A stretch of 64,000 nucleotides of DNA from Paramarasmius palmivorus (taxonomy: Eukaryota > Basidiomycota > Agaricomycetes > Agaricales > Marasmiaceae), in the NCBI GenBank assembly GCA_037176845.1, contig JAYKXP010000010.1, positions 868,001 through 932,000 on the forward strand. Direction: 5' to 3'. The notes under the pieces are model-generated. The model saw only the letters and a list, made by a program, of their open reading frames with translations, did not search any database and was not told the DNA's origin. The translations under genes were made by a program, and so were the position numbers. This document shows, one piece after another, positions 9,984 to 26,246 of this stretch (position 1 is its first letter; each line of letters begins with the position of its first letter).

Positions 9984-12900
9984 CGATCCAATTATAACAA
10001 GTGTCTTGATGCCAACAACCTTGCAGGCACGCGTTATGGAGGTTTTATGGGATCGACGGCAAGCACCGAAGAAACATTGTGAGCCTGATATGAAAGAATC
10101 AAAGTGTGGGACACTCTGAGAATAATAATGTACCCACCTCTTGGGTCGGAAGCAGATCAGTGACGCATGTCGTCCTAGAACCTGGAACCCAGTCCTCTAA
10201 TGCGCAGACTTCTACTCGCGTGTCGTCTCGGAGGCGCTGAACCTCGTCAAAGACTAAAATCTTTCTAAACTCACGCGACAATAAGGACCACCTATTCTCA
10301 GTGTCTCACGAGTTGTGTGGAGAACTACTCACGGACGTAAATTGCACACCTCGGCACCGCAAGCGGACATATCCAACAAACTCCGTTTCTTCAGGAACTG
10401 CCAAGAATGATCTGGCGATTTGTTGCCCCAAATCCAAGCTAGGAATCATGGAATGGCTGGAGTCACCTCAAGAACTCGAATTACGACCTGCAAGCCACCT
10501 GTTGGCAAGCCTACCGGCAGAGAAGCCATGTTTCGGATGTAGGAGCGAACGCCACAATCACAAACGCGCTGCGGTATTCTCGAGTTCCCCACAGTGACGC
10601 TCACTCACGTACCCATATAATTCAGCCCCACTGAAGTATGTTAGAATTTTGTTCTCGAAAGAAGGAATACAATGACCTTGCTATCTTTTAAATCTCCGCG
10701 ATCGTAATGACTCGACATTTGAGGTGATAAAGAGTATGGGAGACAATACTCTTTTTCGTAGACTCCTCGGAAATTAAAGACGCGTCCCTTCTCCCTATCA
10801 TGTCTGTACAGCTCAGCAGGCCTTCTCACGACGCGCGCAACATCGGATGTGGTATTAATCTGCTACACCCCTCCAGATCGTCAGGGGCCGTTAGTTATCT
10901 TATGAATTCCTGCATGGCGATACCCGCGAAGTCTCCTTCTGTAGTCTTGGAACGGTACGACTCGACCGATGTCGCATGGCTTGGCACAGTGTCCGGTGTC
11001 TATCTTCTTCTCAGCAAACCAATTAGAAGCAGCACGTTGAGCGGAAGTTTGACATTGCAAAGCTGCTAGTGGCCACACAAATCTTGGAGAGAAATGGTTC
11101 TGTCTTGGCGACGAGCAGAAGTAATGCTCCGCCGAAATTGTTACCAGTGAGTAGGCATTTAGTACTAGGGCATCTGGAACGCATTCGAAAGTACTCACTG
11201 TAGCAGCCTCAATCTCCGAGAGTGGCGTTCCATCCGAGTGTCGTTTGATATATCTCTGATATGAGTAATCATGCTTATCACAACACAAGATCACCTCTGT
11301 CGCGCCTGTCTTCCCTTGCTCTGCTTCAATCCGGAGCCAGAACGCATGTACAGGCGCTCTAATCCCTCGGTCGCTCGAACAGACCGGTCCGTAAGTATCG
11401 TTGACGAATATTCCAGCTCATCTTATGATAGATGCACCCTTCTCTAGCATGGATCTGTCTTGATCATCACATTTCTGCATAGAACGAGAAATCGTGTCAG
11501 TTGCATGAAGTACTGCATGGACAGGGACTGAATCTTGATAAGAGGCTGTGGGCTGGTGGGACATACCTCGGAATATAATTAGTATGAATCTGATAAAGGC
11601 TTTCAAGTTGTCCAGATGGTGGCGCAATCTTCATGAAAAACTTGTCCGTCGGTCCTGCAGCGTTGATCAAGCACCCGGTGGTGTGGGACACGTCGAACGG
11701 GATCCTAATGCGGCTAGATACTGAAGACTTGCATCGCGGATTAACTTGAAGCACAGTGTCTTGTGTGAACACTGAACACAAGGCAACGTAAAGCTTCGTC
11801 GCACGCACCCATCAATGCGAGCCTTGTGAACTTGTGGGCCATTGATCGGACTCGGGCGGAAGGACAACGTACAGACAGAAAACATCTCGATTTAGACCAT
11901 CCACAATATGTGGGAGGGGTTTGGGGCAAGTCTTGAGGGACAATCTACGCTCAGGAGTATACCTGGGTGAGAAATTTCCGACCGAAGGTCAAGTGGCCCA
12001 AACGCACTTCCTGGAACAAATGACGCATGTTCAGTTAAACGCTCCAAAATCTAAGCGCAAATCACAGACGCGTTAGAGGCCATATCAGCGGCAGGATCTC
12101 GTGTGCTTCACTCCCACCTGCCTCGCCCTGTCAATTGAACTAGGGGGCTTCTTGATTGCGGCAGTGAGGATGTAGAATGATCCAGACTGAGATTCGCCAT
12201 TAAGTAGATACCACACAGTCGAACCAATCAGGAAAACGTCAGTCTTTCGTGTGATTGGCTGATAGAACATAGCATACTTCACAATGCCGAACCCAACCGC
12301 CAACGTGCTAACTTTTGTGCCGAAGTCCCATCCTGGAAGGAGGCAAAGAAGGTTAGACGGGGTCTCTGGGGGGTAGATGTCCTGACCGACCTTTACCCCC
12401 CCAGGTATGCGATGCCTCTGTGTGCTAGACCTCTCGATACTTAACCGCGCAAGCCGTAGATGTAACTTGCGCGATTTCGCACCCCGTGGTCCACGGCGTC
12501 AATAGACCGCTTTTCTTCGTGGCTGGTAAAGGTCCAGGCAGGGCGCAAGGATCTTAACAGCTTTGGGGACTATCGCGGACATTTTTCTGTCGACAATAAG
12601 ACCTGGCGTAACATTCAACCATTGTCTACTCATCGCTATCGAAAAGCGACTCCTACTTTGTGCGTCGGCTGTGCGCCGAACTTTAAGGCACCCATGAATT
12701 GCACTCTTCAGAGATGTCGGTCGACGCTGGGACATCAGCTCAAGATGGCAGTGATAGGGAAGCCAGTCGTACCTCGATATTCTAGAATCCTCGCCATTAC
12801 CATCGACAGGCTCCGTATTACAAGGTGCCAACGAAGTCTTGCCTTTTGCCGTCTGTCGTGCCTTGAAGATATTCGTACCTACTGGCCACGAGCTTCAGCT

Positions 12901-13622
12901 TGATTCGACGCACGAGAACACAAGGTCAAATTTCATACTTCCTCACCTATATCTGAAATACTCTCTGCCTTCGGCCTCCAATCCCCTCTGGGTGTAACCT
13001 GCAGGAAAATGGCTTTGAGACAGGGCAGAACTAGGCGATAATCCGACAACCACATCTTCCTGCCGCCACGAAGTCTTCGGTGCATCCAAACCGCGTGGAC
13101 CATCACTTTCGTTCACAACCATACAACTCTTTAGCACGTCCGAATTCCGTCTTAACATGCCTAGGATCGCGTCTTCTTTGGCACAAGAAGCGATCACGGT
13201 CAATCCAACATGCTCATGCTCAAACACCACCCGTGAGGTGGATTCGATATTGACGCCACGCATACCGTACTCCTGTGGCACCTATGATTTTCCTGCCCGC
13301 TCGGGCCCGGCGATAAAAATACAAAACAGTCAAAAATAGACGGTGGGTAAAGGAATGTATATTACCAGCTGCAGCAAGTCTTGGTACCTCTGTCTTCTTT
13401 GTTCTTGAACGAGATGGAATCAGATTGATACAAGAGACAGTCGCGGCTACAAATACACTTGTTTGAGAGCATAACGAGACAGTGAGATGAAGAGACCAGC
13501 AGGGGAGAGATAAAGCACAAGAAATTCGATTTCGAGATGATTCCAACGTTTCGTGTTCGTCACTCTTCAAGTCTGCGTTCCAAGCTATTCCGATGGAGTC
13601 AGACCTCAAAGGACTGGGCAAG
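9984..13622 (-). other. Unresolved minus-strand locus, possibly decaying gene(s)
   Basis: Several minus-strand segments look like exons but I could not assemble one uninterrupted protein. The clearest are 13280-12951 (ends at a GTGAGG donor), 11735-11568 (contains TTGCLINAAGP, a motif resembling FAD-dependent oxidoreductases, and ends at GTATGT), 11424-11202 (contains RAPVHAFWLRIEAEQGKTG, ends at GTGAGT), and 10390-10130 (contains RVEVCALEDWVPGSRTTC). Segments near 13330 and 11440 run into stops unless spliced. The 12.0-12.9 kb part holds nothing convincing. It may be one long gene with many introns, two genes, or a pseudogene. Confidence 0.35.
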
Positions 13623-14609
13623 TCAACGAGATACGTACATGTCCACTCTCTTCTGCAACCTGTGATACCGAGGTGTGATGGTCAGGAACAGGAAAAAAAG
13701 CTGAAAATACCGACACGTACTTGGCAATCTTCATCTCCTTGGCGACATTCATCTTCTCTAGCTTCCGAACGTATTTATGCACTTTCTCGAGTGATCTTAT
13801 CGAGTCTGATAACGTATCAGCGGAGATCTGTATTTATTAAGAAGACGTCAATACGGAGGAAGCAGATGGAATGGAATACAAAGTGCGTACGTTATCCATA
13901 GTATCGTCGTCACTATCGTCTGGTATGTCAACCTTCTGGGGAGCTTTGCCTTTGCCTTTGGTTCTGGAGGTCGGAGGTTGTGCGAGGAAAGGGTTCTCGT
14001 CTTCATCCTCGATAATCTCTGTCGCCTGTGGTTTACTGGTTGAAGCGTTCCTGCCTGGAGTAAGAGCTTCCAGGATAGCAGCGTTCCGATCCAACTTCCC
14101 TTGAGACGATGAAGGTGTAATTTCGCCCCGCAAACCCGCTTCAATGGCGCTTAGACGTTGGATACTTCCGCCTGGTGTGTGAGAAGCGTTGGTTCTGGGT
14201 CGTTTGGGCGTAGAAGTGAGTTCGGTTGCTTCCACTTCAAGGGGTCTCTTTTGCGAGCCAGACATGGCAATTTCAGGACGGGTATAGCTTTGCGAAGGGA
14301 TTCCGTTGGTAGTTTGACGCTGAGGACTGGGTTCGGCACCGGGAAGCGTTAGTTCGTCTGCCCACTCTACATTTGGCAATGGTTGAGGTAAGTCTTGAGC
14401 ATAATTGAAGATATGTACTACGCACTCCAGAATTTGCACCGTTCTCTGTCCTTTGCGCAGCAGAAAAAGTCGCTAAATAGTGAGAAAGGGGCCGAGTGAG
14501 GATAAAACTTTAAAAATGATAATAGTCGGGGCTTACCGGTTTGGGTTTGCTTCTGTGCGACTTGTCTTTCTAGCAGCTGGTTCATCATGGTAACAAACGA
14601 CGGTTCCAT
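13623..14609 (-). CDS. Low-complexity nuclear-type protein with C-terminal coiled coil
   Basis: The start is taken at 14609, giving MEPSFVTMMNQLLERQ, and the stop is TCA on the plus strand at 13623. Exons run approximately 14609-14537, 14487-14434, 14370-13893, 13832-13734 and 13667-13623. The middle is rich in Ser, Pro, Thr and acidic residues, with basic clusters such as TPKRPRTN and RTKGKGKAPQK that look like nuclear localisation signals. The C-terminus, around LEKVHKYVRKLEKMN, predicts a coiled coil. No domain is recognised. The intron before WADELTLPGA needs a weak GAG acceptor, and an alternative N-terminus in another frame exists, so the 5' end is the least certain part. Confidence 0.55.
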
Positions 14610-15516
14610 TGCTATCAAAACAGCTAGCGTTGACTGTACGAGTCTGAGATTGGGTTGGAGTCTGGGACATTGCAATTGTGGTGATGGGTTATAGAAAGAT
14701 GAGCTCGCGCAACCATTTATATCGAAAGAGTCGCGTTCCGCTTGGACACTAGGAGTGGCTTCAACGCTTGAACATGTATAGCGTAGATAGCATAGAAGAG
14801 AATGGATAAATCACGATTCTATCAATGTTCTAAGAAGGATTCTACTGGTAAAACATGCGGTAGATGACGTCCGATCAAAGGGAGGCAGGATATTTATTTA
14901 TTCCTCTCCTCATTCATGATCTCCGTAGAAACGAAACGCATAGCGCCATCGGATCCCTTGCAGCCGGCGTTTGCCCTGCAAATTACTCGGCTTGTTGACT
15001 CATACATGCTCTGGGTTGGCACGGCCGGGGAAGATGCTGAGAAATCGGTGGTTCGGGGAAACCTTTGTAGAGACTGGGCATGTGCGATGCCACCTAAAAG
15101 TGTGAGGAATTGCTGACCGTTTCGAGAGGCATAAGAACATTTTACTCATTGAATGTATAGGCTGGAATGCCAATAGCAGCGACGAGTATGTTTCGGACAA
15201 AGGATGGAGACGTGGCGTTATCGATGGCGCAGCGGCTGGGTAACACAAGGAAACCATGACGATTTTACATGAAACTGACGGGAAAATTTTGCAGCGAAAC
15301 GAAGTGGCAAACAAATCTTCTTGTCTTTAGATGTAGGAGAACAAGGAGTGAAAGGAATAGTAACGATTGAAAAGGGAATCTTGGAGATATTGTGTAAAGA
15401 GCAGTAGTAGTATTAGTTTGCTGTAGCCTGACTAGTAGCGGCTTGGCCCTGAGCATTACCCTAAACGTGCCCCCCAAGCGTACCTGCACTGTGCTCCCAC
15501 TTGCTCTTGCTCCTCC
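14610..15516. other. Intergenic region upstream of YAK1
   Basis: No firm gene. A minus-strand fragment near 15240-15150 encodes a short hydrophobic segment, FVRNILVAAIGIPAYTF, that resembles a membrane helix, but no start or partner exon could be tied to it. The last 200 bases before 15517 probably hold the YAK1 promoter and leader. Confidence 0.35.
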
Positions 15517-19403
<3,887 letters not shown>

Positions 19404-19706
19404 AGACTTGGACAATTGCTCGCGTCACTTGAGTAACATCTTTGTGATTTTTTTCTTTGTTACATACCTTCACTTCCCGTTCTTCTTGTAAACAGTATTG
19501 CAACAATCTTCCCCTGCGAGCAAGACTCGTAATCCTACTAGCTGTAGCTGGGCGATGACTTTCTAACGATGCATATTACTTCCATATGTTGTTCAATGTT
19601 GCTACACTTATATTCTCTCGCCGCAATCAAACTCACAACCAAACACATTTCGATGGAACCGTTCAGCTCCAGATTCTACTCTCTAAGCAGACACATGGCT
19701 GGGTAG
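19404..19706. other. Convergent 3' spacer between YAK1 and the phosphatase
   Basis: This is a spacer of about 300 bases between two convergent genes. It holds T-rich tracts (for example around 19447-19460) that fit 3' untranslated and polyadenylation sequence. No coding signal was seen. Confidence 0.5.
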
Positions 19707-20744
19707 TCTATAATTTGTTGAAAATCTCTTCCAATTCCCAAGCACCGGTCCAATGCTTGACCTCGCACTTGAGGCCAAACTTTTCTCCGTCGCGTGCGAT
19801 CCGCTTCGGGAGACCACCAAATGTTCTGCAACAAACGATGTCTTGACTGGATGGACGGTTAGAGAAAAAGCCGAAGTACCGAAACGCCAACTAACCTTCT
19901 CAGACGGAGAACCGGGCAAAAATCGTTGGAGCCGTCTCCAACGTAGACAACGCGATCAAATCGCGGCGCGTTTCTCTCAAGGAAAGCGGTAAGTTCCTCG
20001 CCTGAAAGAATATTCTGCAAGGAGGTTTAAAAAATAGATATCACCAAACTTGCCTTTACACATATTTGGGCTACAACCTATTTGACAGCTGTGTTGGGGC
20101 CCTTCAGGATCAACCCTACGTCGTAATTTGAGGAGGCCGGAATCTTCGAATTCGGCAGGATTTGTGATTATTTCACTGAACAATGTTTCGAGGCCCTTCT
20201 CCTACACGTGAGGTTAGTATTGCAAACGCGTCTTGAAGATGAAGTCTTGCTTTGAGGATAGTTGAAATGAACACAGAGTTGGCGTTCGACAAACATAGAA
20301 AGGTGGTCTTGCCGCGTGCTTTCAGGTTAGTAACCGCCCGTTCCATCGCAGGATGCTGTGGCATGGTGTGAGTCATGGAGAGATTGTATCGACAAAAATA
20401 GCGCACGAAGGGAATGATTCTGAGTGCACGGAGAATTTCCTCTGGCTTTATCCCCCTATCATGGGCTTTGCGAAGACATTGTGCTCTTGGAGACACATCT
20501 ATCGGTATCAAGTCTTTTGGGGAACAGTACTGGTAATCCTCACACGAGGTCTGTCCACTGAACCTTTTGTTCAAGATCCTCCATCTCACGACGAATATCA
20601 GGGGCTAAAACTTCGAATATCCATCTATCGGTGTCCTGATCAGCCATTGACCTATGAATCAAAGTTAATCTCGATAATATCGGGCTATTCTGAATCATAC
20701 CAGTCGAAATCGAATACTACGAGCTGTCTTTCTACTTGAGTCAT
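19707..20744 (-). CDS. HAD phosphatase, PHOSPHO2-like
   Basis: This is a cytosolic haloacid dehalogenase phosphatase of the PHOSPHO1/PHOSPHO2 family, which acts on small phosphomonoesters such as pyridoxal phosphate or phosphoethanolamine; the substrate here is not known. Seven exons: 20744-20701, 20651-20544, 20485-20407, 20355-20251, 20201-20054, 20001-19896 and 19846-19707. Catalytic motif I is VVFDFDWSMADQDTDRW, the serine motif lies in TTFLCLSNANS, and the acidic motif is VVYVGDGSNDFCP. Family markers EIITNPAEF, LLKLRRRVDP and CSPNMCKGEEL are all present once the introns are removed. Two introns (20250-20202 and 20053-20002) have GC donors; the second must be used to keep the conserved CKGEEL. 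The start is 92 bp from the divergent TFB1 start. Confidence 0.9.
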
Positions 20745-20836
20745 GGTGATGGTCAAGCTTGAGTCAATTTTGAAATTTGAGATCAAGATTCATTGGTGAG
20801 CTTACATAACTTCAGCAGCGGGACGTTACGCCGTTT
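20745..20836. promoter_or_regulatory. Short divergent promoter, phosphatase/TFB1
   Basis: Only 92 bases separate the two divergent start codons, so both genes must share this spacer as promoter and leader sequence. I see no recognisable TATA box or named motif in it. Confidence 0.55.
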
Positions 20837-23204
20837 ATGCCTACTCTCGTTTGTACGGCCAAGGTGTTCTACAAAAAACTCCCTGGTGTCCTCGAGCTCA
20901 CCGACACCCATGTCAAATGGACACAAGACGGAAAGACAATCCCTTTAATCAACTTTCCTCGCTCTGAGGTCAACAGTATGGAATACCGTCTTTCACGGGT
21001 CTGCTATTTCGTGGCTCACCTGCTTGTTCGCCTACAGCACTTTTCTGCAGTAAAGAAGGGGCAGCGCAAACCAGACTCAAAATCACTTCTTTCAATGACG
21101 AAAATGGACACAATTTCACTTTTATATCGCCTCAGGCGGTTGCTGTCGTCGAACGCGAAAAGTTCAAAACCGAGCTCACCCAAAACATGTCGCTCAACAG
21201 GCAGGCTGCAGAAAAACGCCAGAGTGAAGGAACTGCGCCCGCGTCTACTCCAAATTCCACTCCATCTACGCCAAAACCGTTAGCCCCGACTTTCAAACAA
21301 CCCTCAACTTCACGAGCTGCATCTGTTTCAAGTGACCTACGAGCGTCGCCTATAATTCCTGGTAGTGATCCGGCCGCAGACTTTCGTCTGAGAAAGAATG
21401 TACTCTTGAGCAATCCTGATTTGGCGGCGCTGCATCGAGAGCTAGTAATAGGCGGGCACATAACTGAGTCTGAGTTCTGGGAAGGCAGAGAGGTGTGTTT
21501 TCGCGCGTGTTTTTACCCGAATACTCATTAATTCCTTCTTGAGCATCTTCTACTCGCCCAAGTCGCGTCGGAAGCCCAGAAAAAAGGAAAACCCGGGCAA
21601 TTGGTCGATCCACGTCCTGAAACTGTAGAAGGTGGCGAAATCAAGATTCGAATCACACCACAGCTTGTCCACGACATATTCGATGAATATCCTGTTGTTG
21701 CAAAGGCTTATAACGATAATGTTCCAAACAAGGTGAACTTGGTCATTCTCAAGTGTCTTCAAATCGATGTAACAAGTAACTTTAAATCGAAGCTCTCTGA
21801 AGAGGAATTTTGGAAACGATACTTCCAATCTAAGCTGTTCAACGCGCATCGCGCTTCTATACGTTCTTCGGCCGCACAACACGTCGTCAAAGATGACCCT
21901 ATCTTCGACCAGTATCTGGAAAAGGATGATGATGGTTGGTGCTATCTCTAATAGCTGATATCATCTCTGATATTCGACACATCCTCAGAATTAGAGCCGA
22001 GAAGACAGAGAGATATCGATGTGGACCTTTTTGTCGATCTGGGTGCTACGAATGAAGATCATGAAGCAGTACGTGGCTAGTGGGGGGCCGATAGGGATCT
22101 GCTAACATGGTCACAGAATGGGAACCAAAAAGACATAACTATGCAAGCAGGGAGACAAAAGGGAGCGCTGCCCTTGATTCGCAAGTTCAATGAACACTCG
22201 GAAAGACTTTTGAATTCTGCCCTGTATGCATTGCTTCCGTATCCACACGCTCCACTATATCTCACACTATCGCAGAGGTGACGGCCCCGCTTCGAAGAGA
22301 AGGCGTGTAGATGAAGAGGTACGGGACCCCACGTTGTTTGTATCATGTCACTGCTCAAGCCTGGTTAGGATGAATACCACGAAATCGAACTAGAAGATTT
22401 GAATAACGCACAGGACTCCTCGGGCATCGTTCTTGAGATGCAAGATCAACAGCGTTATTTTGAAGGACGTATGACCAATGCTTCCGCCGAGGATTCCTTG
22501 GAGGTAGGGAAGCAAGTTGTCGGGGGGATTGGTAGATTGACTGACGATCATGGATTTGAAGCAAGTAGATATCAGGTCCGTCCTGGGTGATATGTCAGCA
22601 GAGCTTCGGCACTGGGAAAGTAAACTTTCAGAGGTCAGATATCAAACAATATCACCGTTCCTGCGTGTTCTCATCTACCGACGTTTTAGCTCAATATCGC
22701 CCGAGAGTCAGGCGACAGCGCTCTCCTGTCAATGACGCGGAATGTGGCAGCCCGGCTGGACGTGAAGTCTAGAAGGAGTAGGTTCTCTGTAGCTTGACGT
22801 TCTTCTCCCGAACTGAGATCTCCTGCAGATGATATACCTGAGGGGTTGTTCATACAAATGAGAACCTGTCAGACAGCAGCCAATGAATTTTTGCGACAGT
22901 ATTGGTCCGCCACGTACCCTCCCATGAACGACGCCCAAACCCTATCATTAGCTACGCCCGCACAACGTGCAACCAAGGCAGCAAAGATGATTGGCTATTT
23001 ATCGAAAACACGGGAAAAGGTTGAAGCTATTGTGAAAGCGGCACAGCAGCAGGATATTGATCCACGGCGTATACAACTTGTGAGTACTTCTCTAGTATAC
23101 AACTCACTCAGACTCATTTAAATTCGAAGGCTATGGAACCTCTACTAAATGCCGTTGACCGAGCTCTTACTTTTCACGCTAGTAAAAAGACCCCTCGCGC
23201 GTAG
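20837..23204 (+). CDS. TFB1: TFIIH core subunit Tfb1/p62
   Basis: This is a subunit of the general transcription and nucleotide excision repair factor TFIIH, acting in the nucleus. Eleven exons: 20837-20975, 21038-21492, 21544-21934, 21989-22068, 22117-22223, 22276-22318, 22369-22503, 22562-22633, 22690-22777, 22830-23079 and 23130-23204. The N-terminus is the PH-like domain (KVFYKKLPGVLELTDTHVKW), which in yeast binds activators and repair factors. Two BSD domains follow, seen as ESEFWEGREHLLLAQV and LSEEEFWKRYFQSKLFNAHR. The C-terminal half is helical (RTCQTAANEFLRQYW, RALTFHASKK). All joins are in phase with standard GT-AG introns. The tail of the gene converges on CASP, with 117 bp between stops. 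Confidence 0.93.
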
Positions 23205-23321
23205 ACATCATCTCATTCACAGGACCATTTTGCATGCATTCTTATTGAATACCTTAGTGTACTATTTCCACATACTTATTACTCATATGTATACGTAGAT
23301 AAATAACGACGAATACCAATA

Positions 23322-26145
23322 TCATGTTCTATAGGGCTGCGGCTGTATCCGAGAGTCCGACGAAGTGGTACACTCATAAGTGGTAAAAATTACCAGCAAA
23401 TGCAGTATAAGGGCATAGAAGATGAAGAATGTTCGGGCACGACGGTTCCCCAGAATCTGTCTCGTGAGCACCAGTACACCTCGTTCAACGGGATTGAGGT
23501 TTTGGATCGCGCGTGTGGCTTCCTATAGGCACCGAAAAAGCACCGTGAGATGGAGTAGGCACATCCTCAGAATCAAAAATGGACTTACACGACCACGAAA
23601 GGCTTCGAAGGGATTCATAGCCTCCTCATAGCGAGCACGATATTTTCCCATGTCGTCGGAAGAACCCGACGGGACAGGAAGAGGATCGAGTTGCGAGGTA
23701 ACAGGACGAGAAGACCCAGCTTCTTCGCGATAACTTTGCATATACCGTACCTTCTCGTATAACTTGAGGTTATCTGACTGCAGACTCTTGATTTCGGAAC
23801 GCAAGTCGGATATTATTTGAAATTGTTTCCGTAGTTCCTAAAGGGAAAGGGTCAGTTCGAGTGCATTTGCATTTGCATGTGACGATGGCATCTACCTCCT
23901 CAAGTTCAGCGTTTCTTTGTCTAAATCTGTCACGTTGACTAGTAACGATGGGGAGAATCGATGTATCCGCCGAAGAAGTAAAGGGTATCGGGGTGCTACG
24001 AGCGGAAGAATCCTGCAGATACGAGTTGAGCCTGACACTTAGGATTGTAGACTGGAATTTTTTTACCGTCTTTTTCCCGATGTCCAATCCACTGAGAATG
24101 TCTGATGTGTCAGGAGATGCCTCGTTTGTTTTATGGTTATTCATAGACAACAAGTCATTCTCGAGTTTCTCATTCAGTGTCTTTTGTTTCTCTAACTCCG
24201 AACTAGTGGCGCTGAGTTGTTCCTGTGTAAATTGCAGCGAGGCCTCGAGTTCTCCATGTAGAATCTGAAATGGAACGTGAGTAATAAATAACGCAGTCGA
24301 GACCATATACAGACTCTGAATTTAGTTAATTCTTCCATTATGCGCTTGTTCTTCGTGGCAAGCAGAGCTTCGAGTGATTTCGCTTGATGTCCATTCGTTT
24401 TGTCCGCATTCGGGTCAGGCAGCTGAACACTCATGTCATAACCGTTCACTCCCCCTTGTCCGTCCGAGTCCTCTGTATCTTCATCCAAACCAGCGAACTC
24501 TACGAACTGTTACAACGTGGAGTAAGAACACGAGAATATCAAACCAGATACAGGGACACGGACCTTCATGATGTCTAGCTCCCGTTTGATCTCGTCGTAA
24601 TCATGGTACTTCTTTATTTTCGTCTTCAAAGACTCGATTTCAGCGACCTAAGATATATGCTTCAGTGCCCTGACACATTCAAACGAGGTTTCAGTGGCCC
24701 ACCTTTCGTTCTAGCTCTCGTATTAAATCACTGGTCTTCTTCGATGCAGCTAGTTCGGACTCTTCGGTGACGCGTCGTTGTGTTTCCAATGCTCGGGATA
24801 GGCGGTCTGTTTCGGACTCTAACGACGCGACTTGGCTTTCCAGTGCCTTCACTCTATAAAACCATCAATACTGGTTAGGATCAACAACACCTCGAATATA
24901 ACTGACTTCTCAGACGATTCTGAACCGCTCCGCATCGCTTCAGTTTCTGCCCGTAGTATTTCCTGGAACCAATTTGATACATTGATACATTGAAAGTATT
25001 CTTTACTCACGTTCCTACGTTCGAGTGCAGCAACTCGGCTGTTTGCTCGCTCCAGGTCCGCAACGATCATATCGACTTCAGCTAGCTTGGCCACGACCTC
25101 TTCATCTAAAGACATGCAGGTCAACACACTGCCAGAGATAACATTCGCACTATTACCTTGTCGCTGGGTGTGATCGAGAAGCTTGGCCTGCGTTGTATCG
25201 TTTGACAGACGGAGATCACGAAGTTGGTTCTTTGTCAAGGACAGTTGGCGCTGGAGGTCTTTTTCTCTGTGTCCGTATGAGTACGGTAATCAAGGAGATA
25301 GCCATCGATATTCCGACCTTTCTTCGTAGTTCATCAACTTCTCGTCATAAGTCGCATTTAGCTCGTTTTCCTTCTGCGTTATTCTGTCTTGGATCATTTC
25401 TTCCATCTGTGATGCTCGTCAAATCGCGCGTTCGCAGTGAGTGTCTGTCATACTTTTTGCTCCAATTGTTCTGCCTTGGCTTCCGCTCTCTCTCTGGCAG
25501 CGTCTGAACTGGATAACTCGCTGACGCGCCTTTGCAGGTCAGCATTTTCCTCACGCACGCGCTTGAGCTCCGCCTCGAGATCCCGAGCTTCAGCTGCCTT
25601 CACCGTCTGGTCCTAAGTAGAGAATAAGTCGGGATGTCTATTAGGCGACGCGGGAAGTCACATACAACAGCGGCCTCAAGCAGAGGATATGGATCTGGAG
25701 CTTCGGCCAAAACTTTGTAGACGTTGAGGAAGGCATTCTCTGACGCTTTCGACCGCTTTGTCAAGTTATCAATTTCGGTTTGGTATGCTTTATTGAGACA
25801 ATGAGAACATGAGCGCAGAAACACTTCAGAACACATGCACCTTTCAGAAGACCCTTGAAAGCAACCAACTTTTCATCATCCGGTATTTTTTTGAACTCTT
25901 TTACAGCACGGGGGTCAATTTACGCCATTTTGAGCCAAGCGTGCTAACCTTTGGTCTTGTCAGCTAACGCCTTTCGTCCAACAACGCTCTCCTTCTGGTT
26001 GTCGACTAATTCAATGCCCTGCGCGTCAAGTGTCTTCTGTAATTCCGAGAGATTAATATCTGTATCTCAGTGAGCTTTCCGAAATGTCCAAATAGACGTC
26101 CGACATACCTCTCCATGTTGTTAATGCGCCAGAGAAGTCCGCCAT
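23322..26145 (-). CDS. Golgi coiled-coil membrane protein CASP (Coy1-like)
   Basis: This is the homologue of the CUX1 splice product CASP and yeast Coy1, a Golgi golgin involved in intra-Golgi retrograde traffic. The start at 26145 gives MADFSGALTTWR, and the second exon begins DINLSELQKTLDAQGIE, both typical of the family. The body is a very long heptad-rich coiled coil spread over many short exons between about 26060 and 23580. The C-terminus carries the family tail, LNPVERGVLVLTRQILGNRR, then a single tail-anchor helix, TFFIFYALILHLLVIFTTYE. The stop is at 23322-23324. I did not fix every internal exon boundary. The gene is divergent from the mitochondrial ribosomal protein gene, with 101 bp between the starts. 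Confidence 0.9.
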
Positions 26146-26246
26146 GGTAATGGTAGAGCCAGAGTAAAGTACGTATTCACCCTGAGGTCAATGCGACGTG
26201 TGGGAGGTCCAGACTGCCACGTGACGCCTCTTTCTGCTTTTCCTCC
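26146..26246. promoter_or_regulatory. Short divergent promoter, CASP/uS9m
   Basis: A 101-base spacer separates the starts of CASP (minus) and the mitochondrial ribosomal protein gene (plus). It must contain both promoters and leaders. No named motif was recognised. Confidence 0.55.

Noticed and set aside
11568..13290. L-2-hydroxyglutarate dehydrogenase pseudogene
   Set aside because: Segments such as LRRNSDVLKS and CLINAAGP faintly resemble the family, but order and frame could not be made to agree, so the name is not supported.
13220..13340. P-loop-like or Rossmann-like glycine motif on the minus strand
   Set aside because: IAGPERAGKS runs straight into a stop, and IIGATGVRYA in another frame lacks the proper glycine spacing. 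Neither connects to further motifs.
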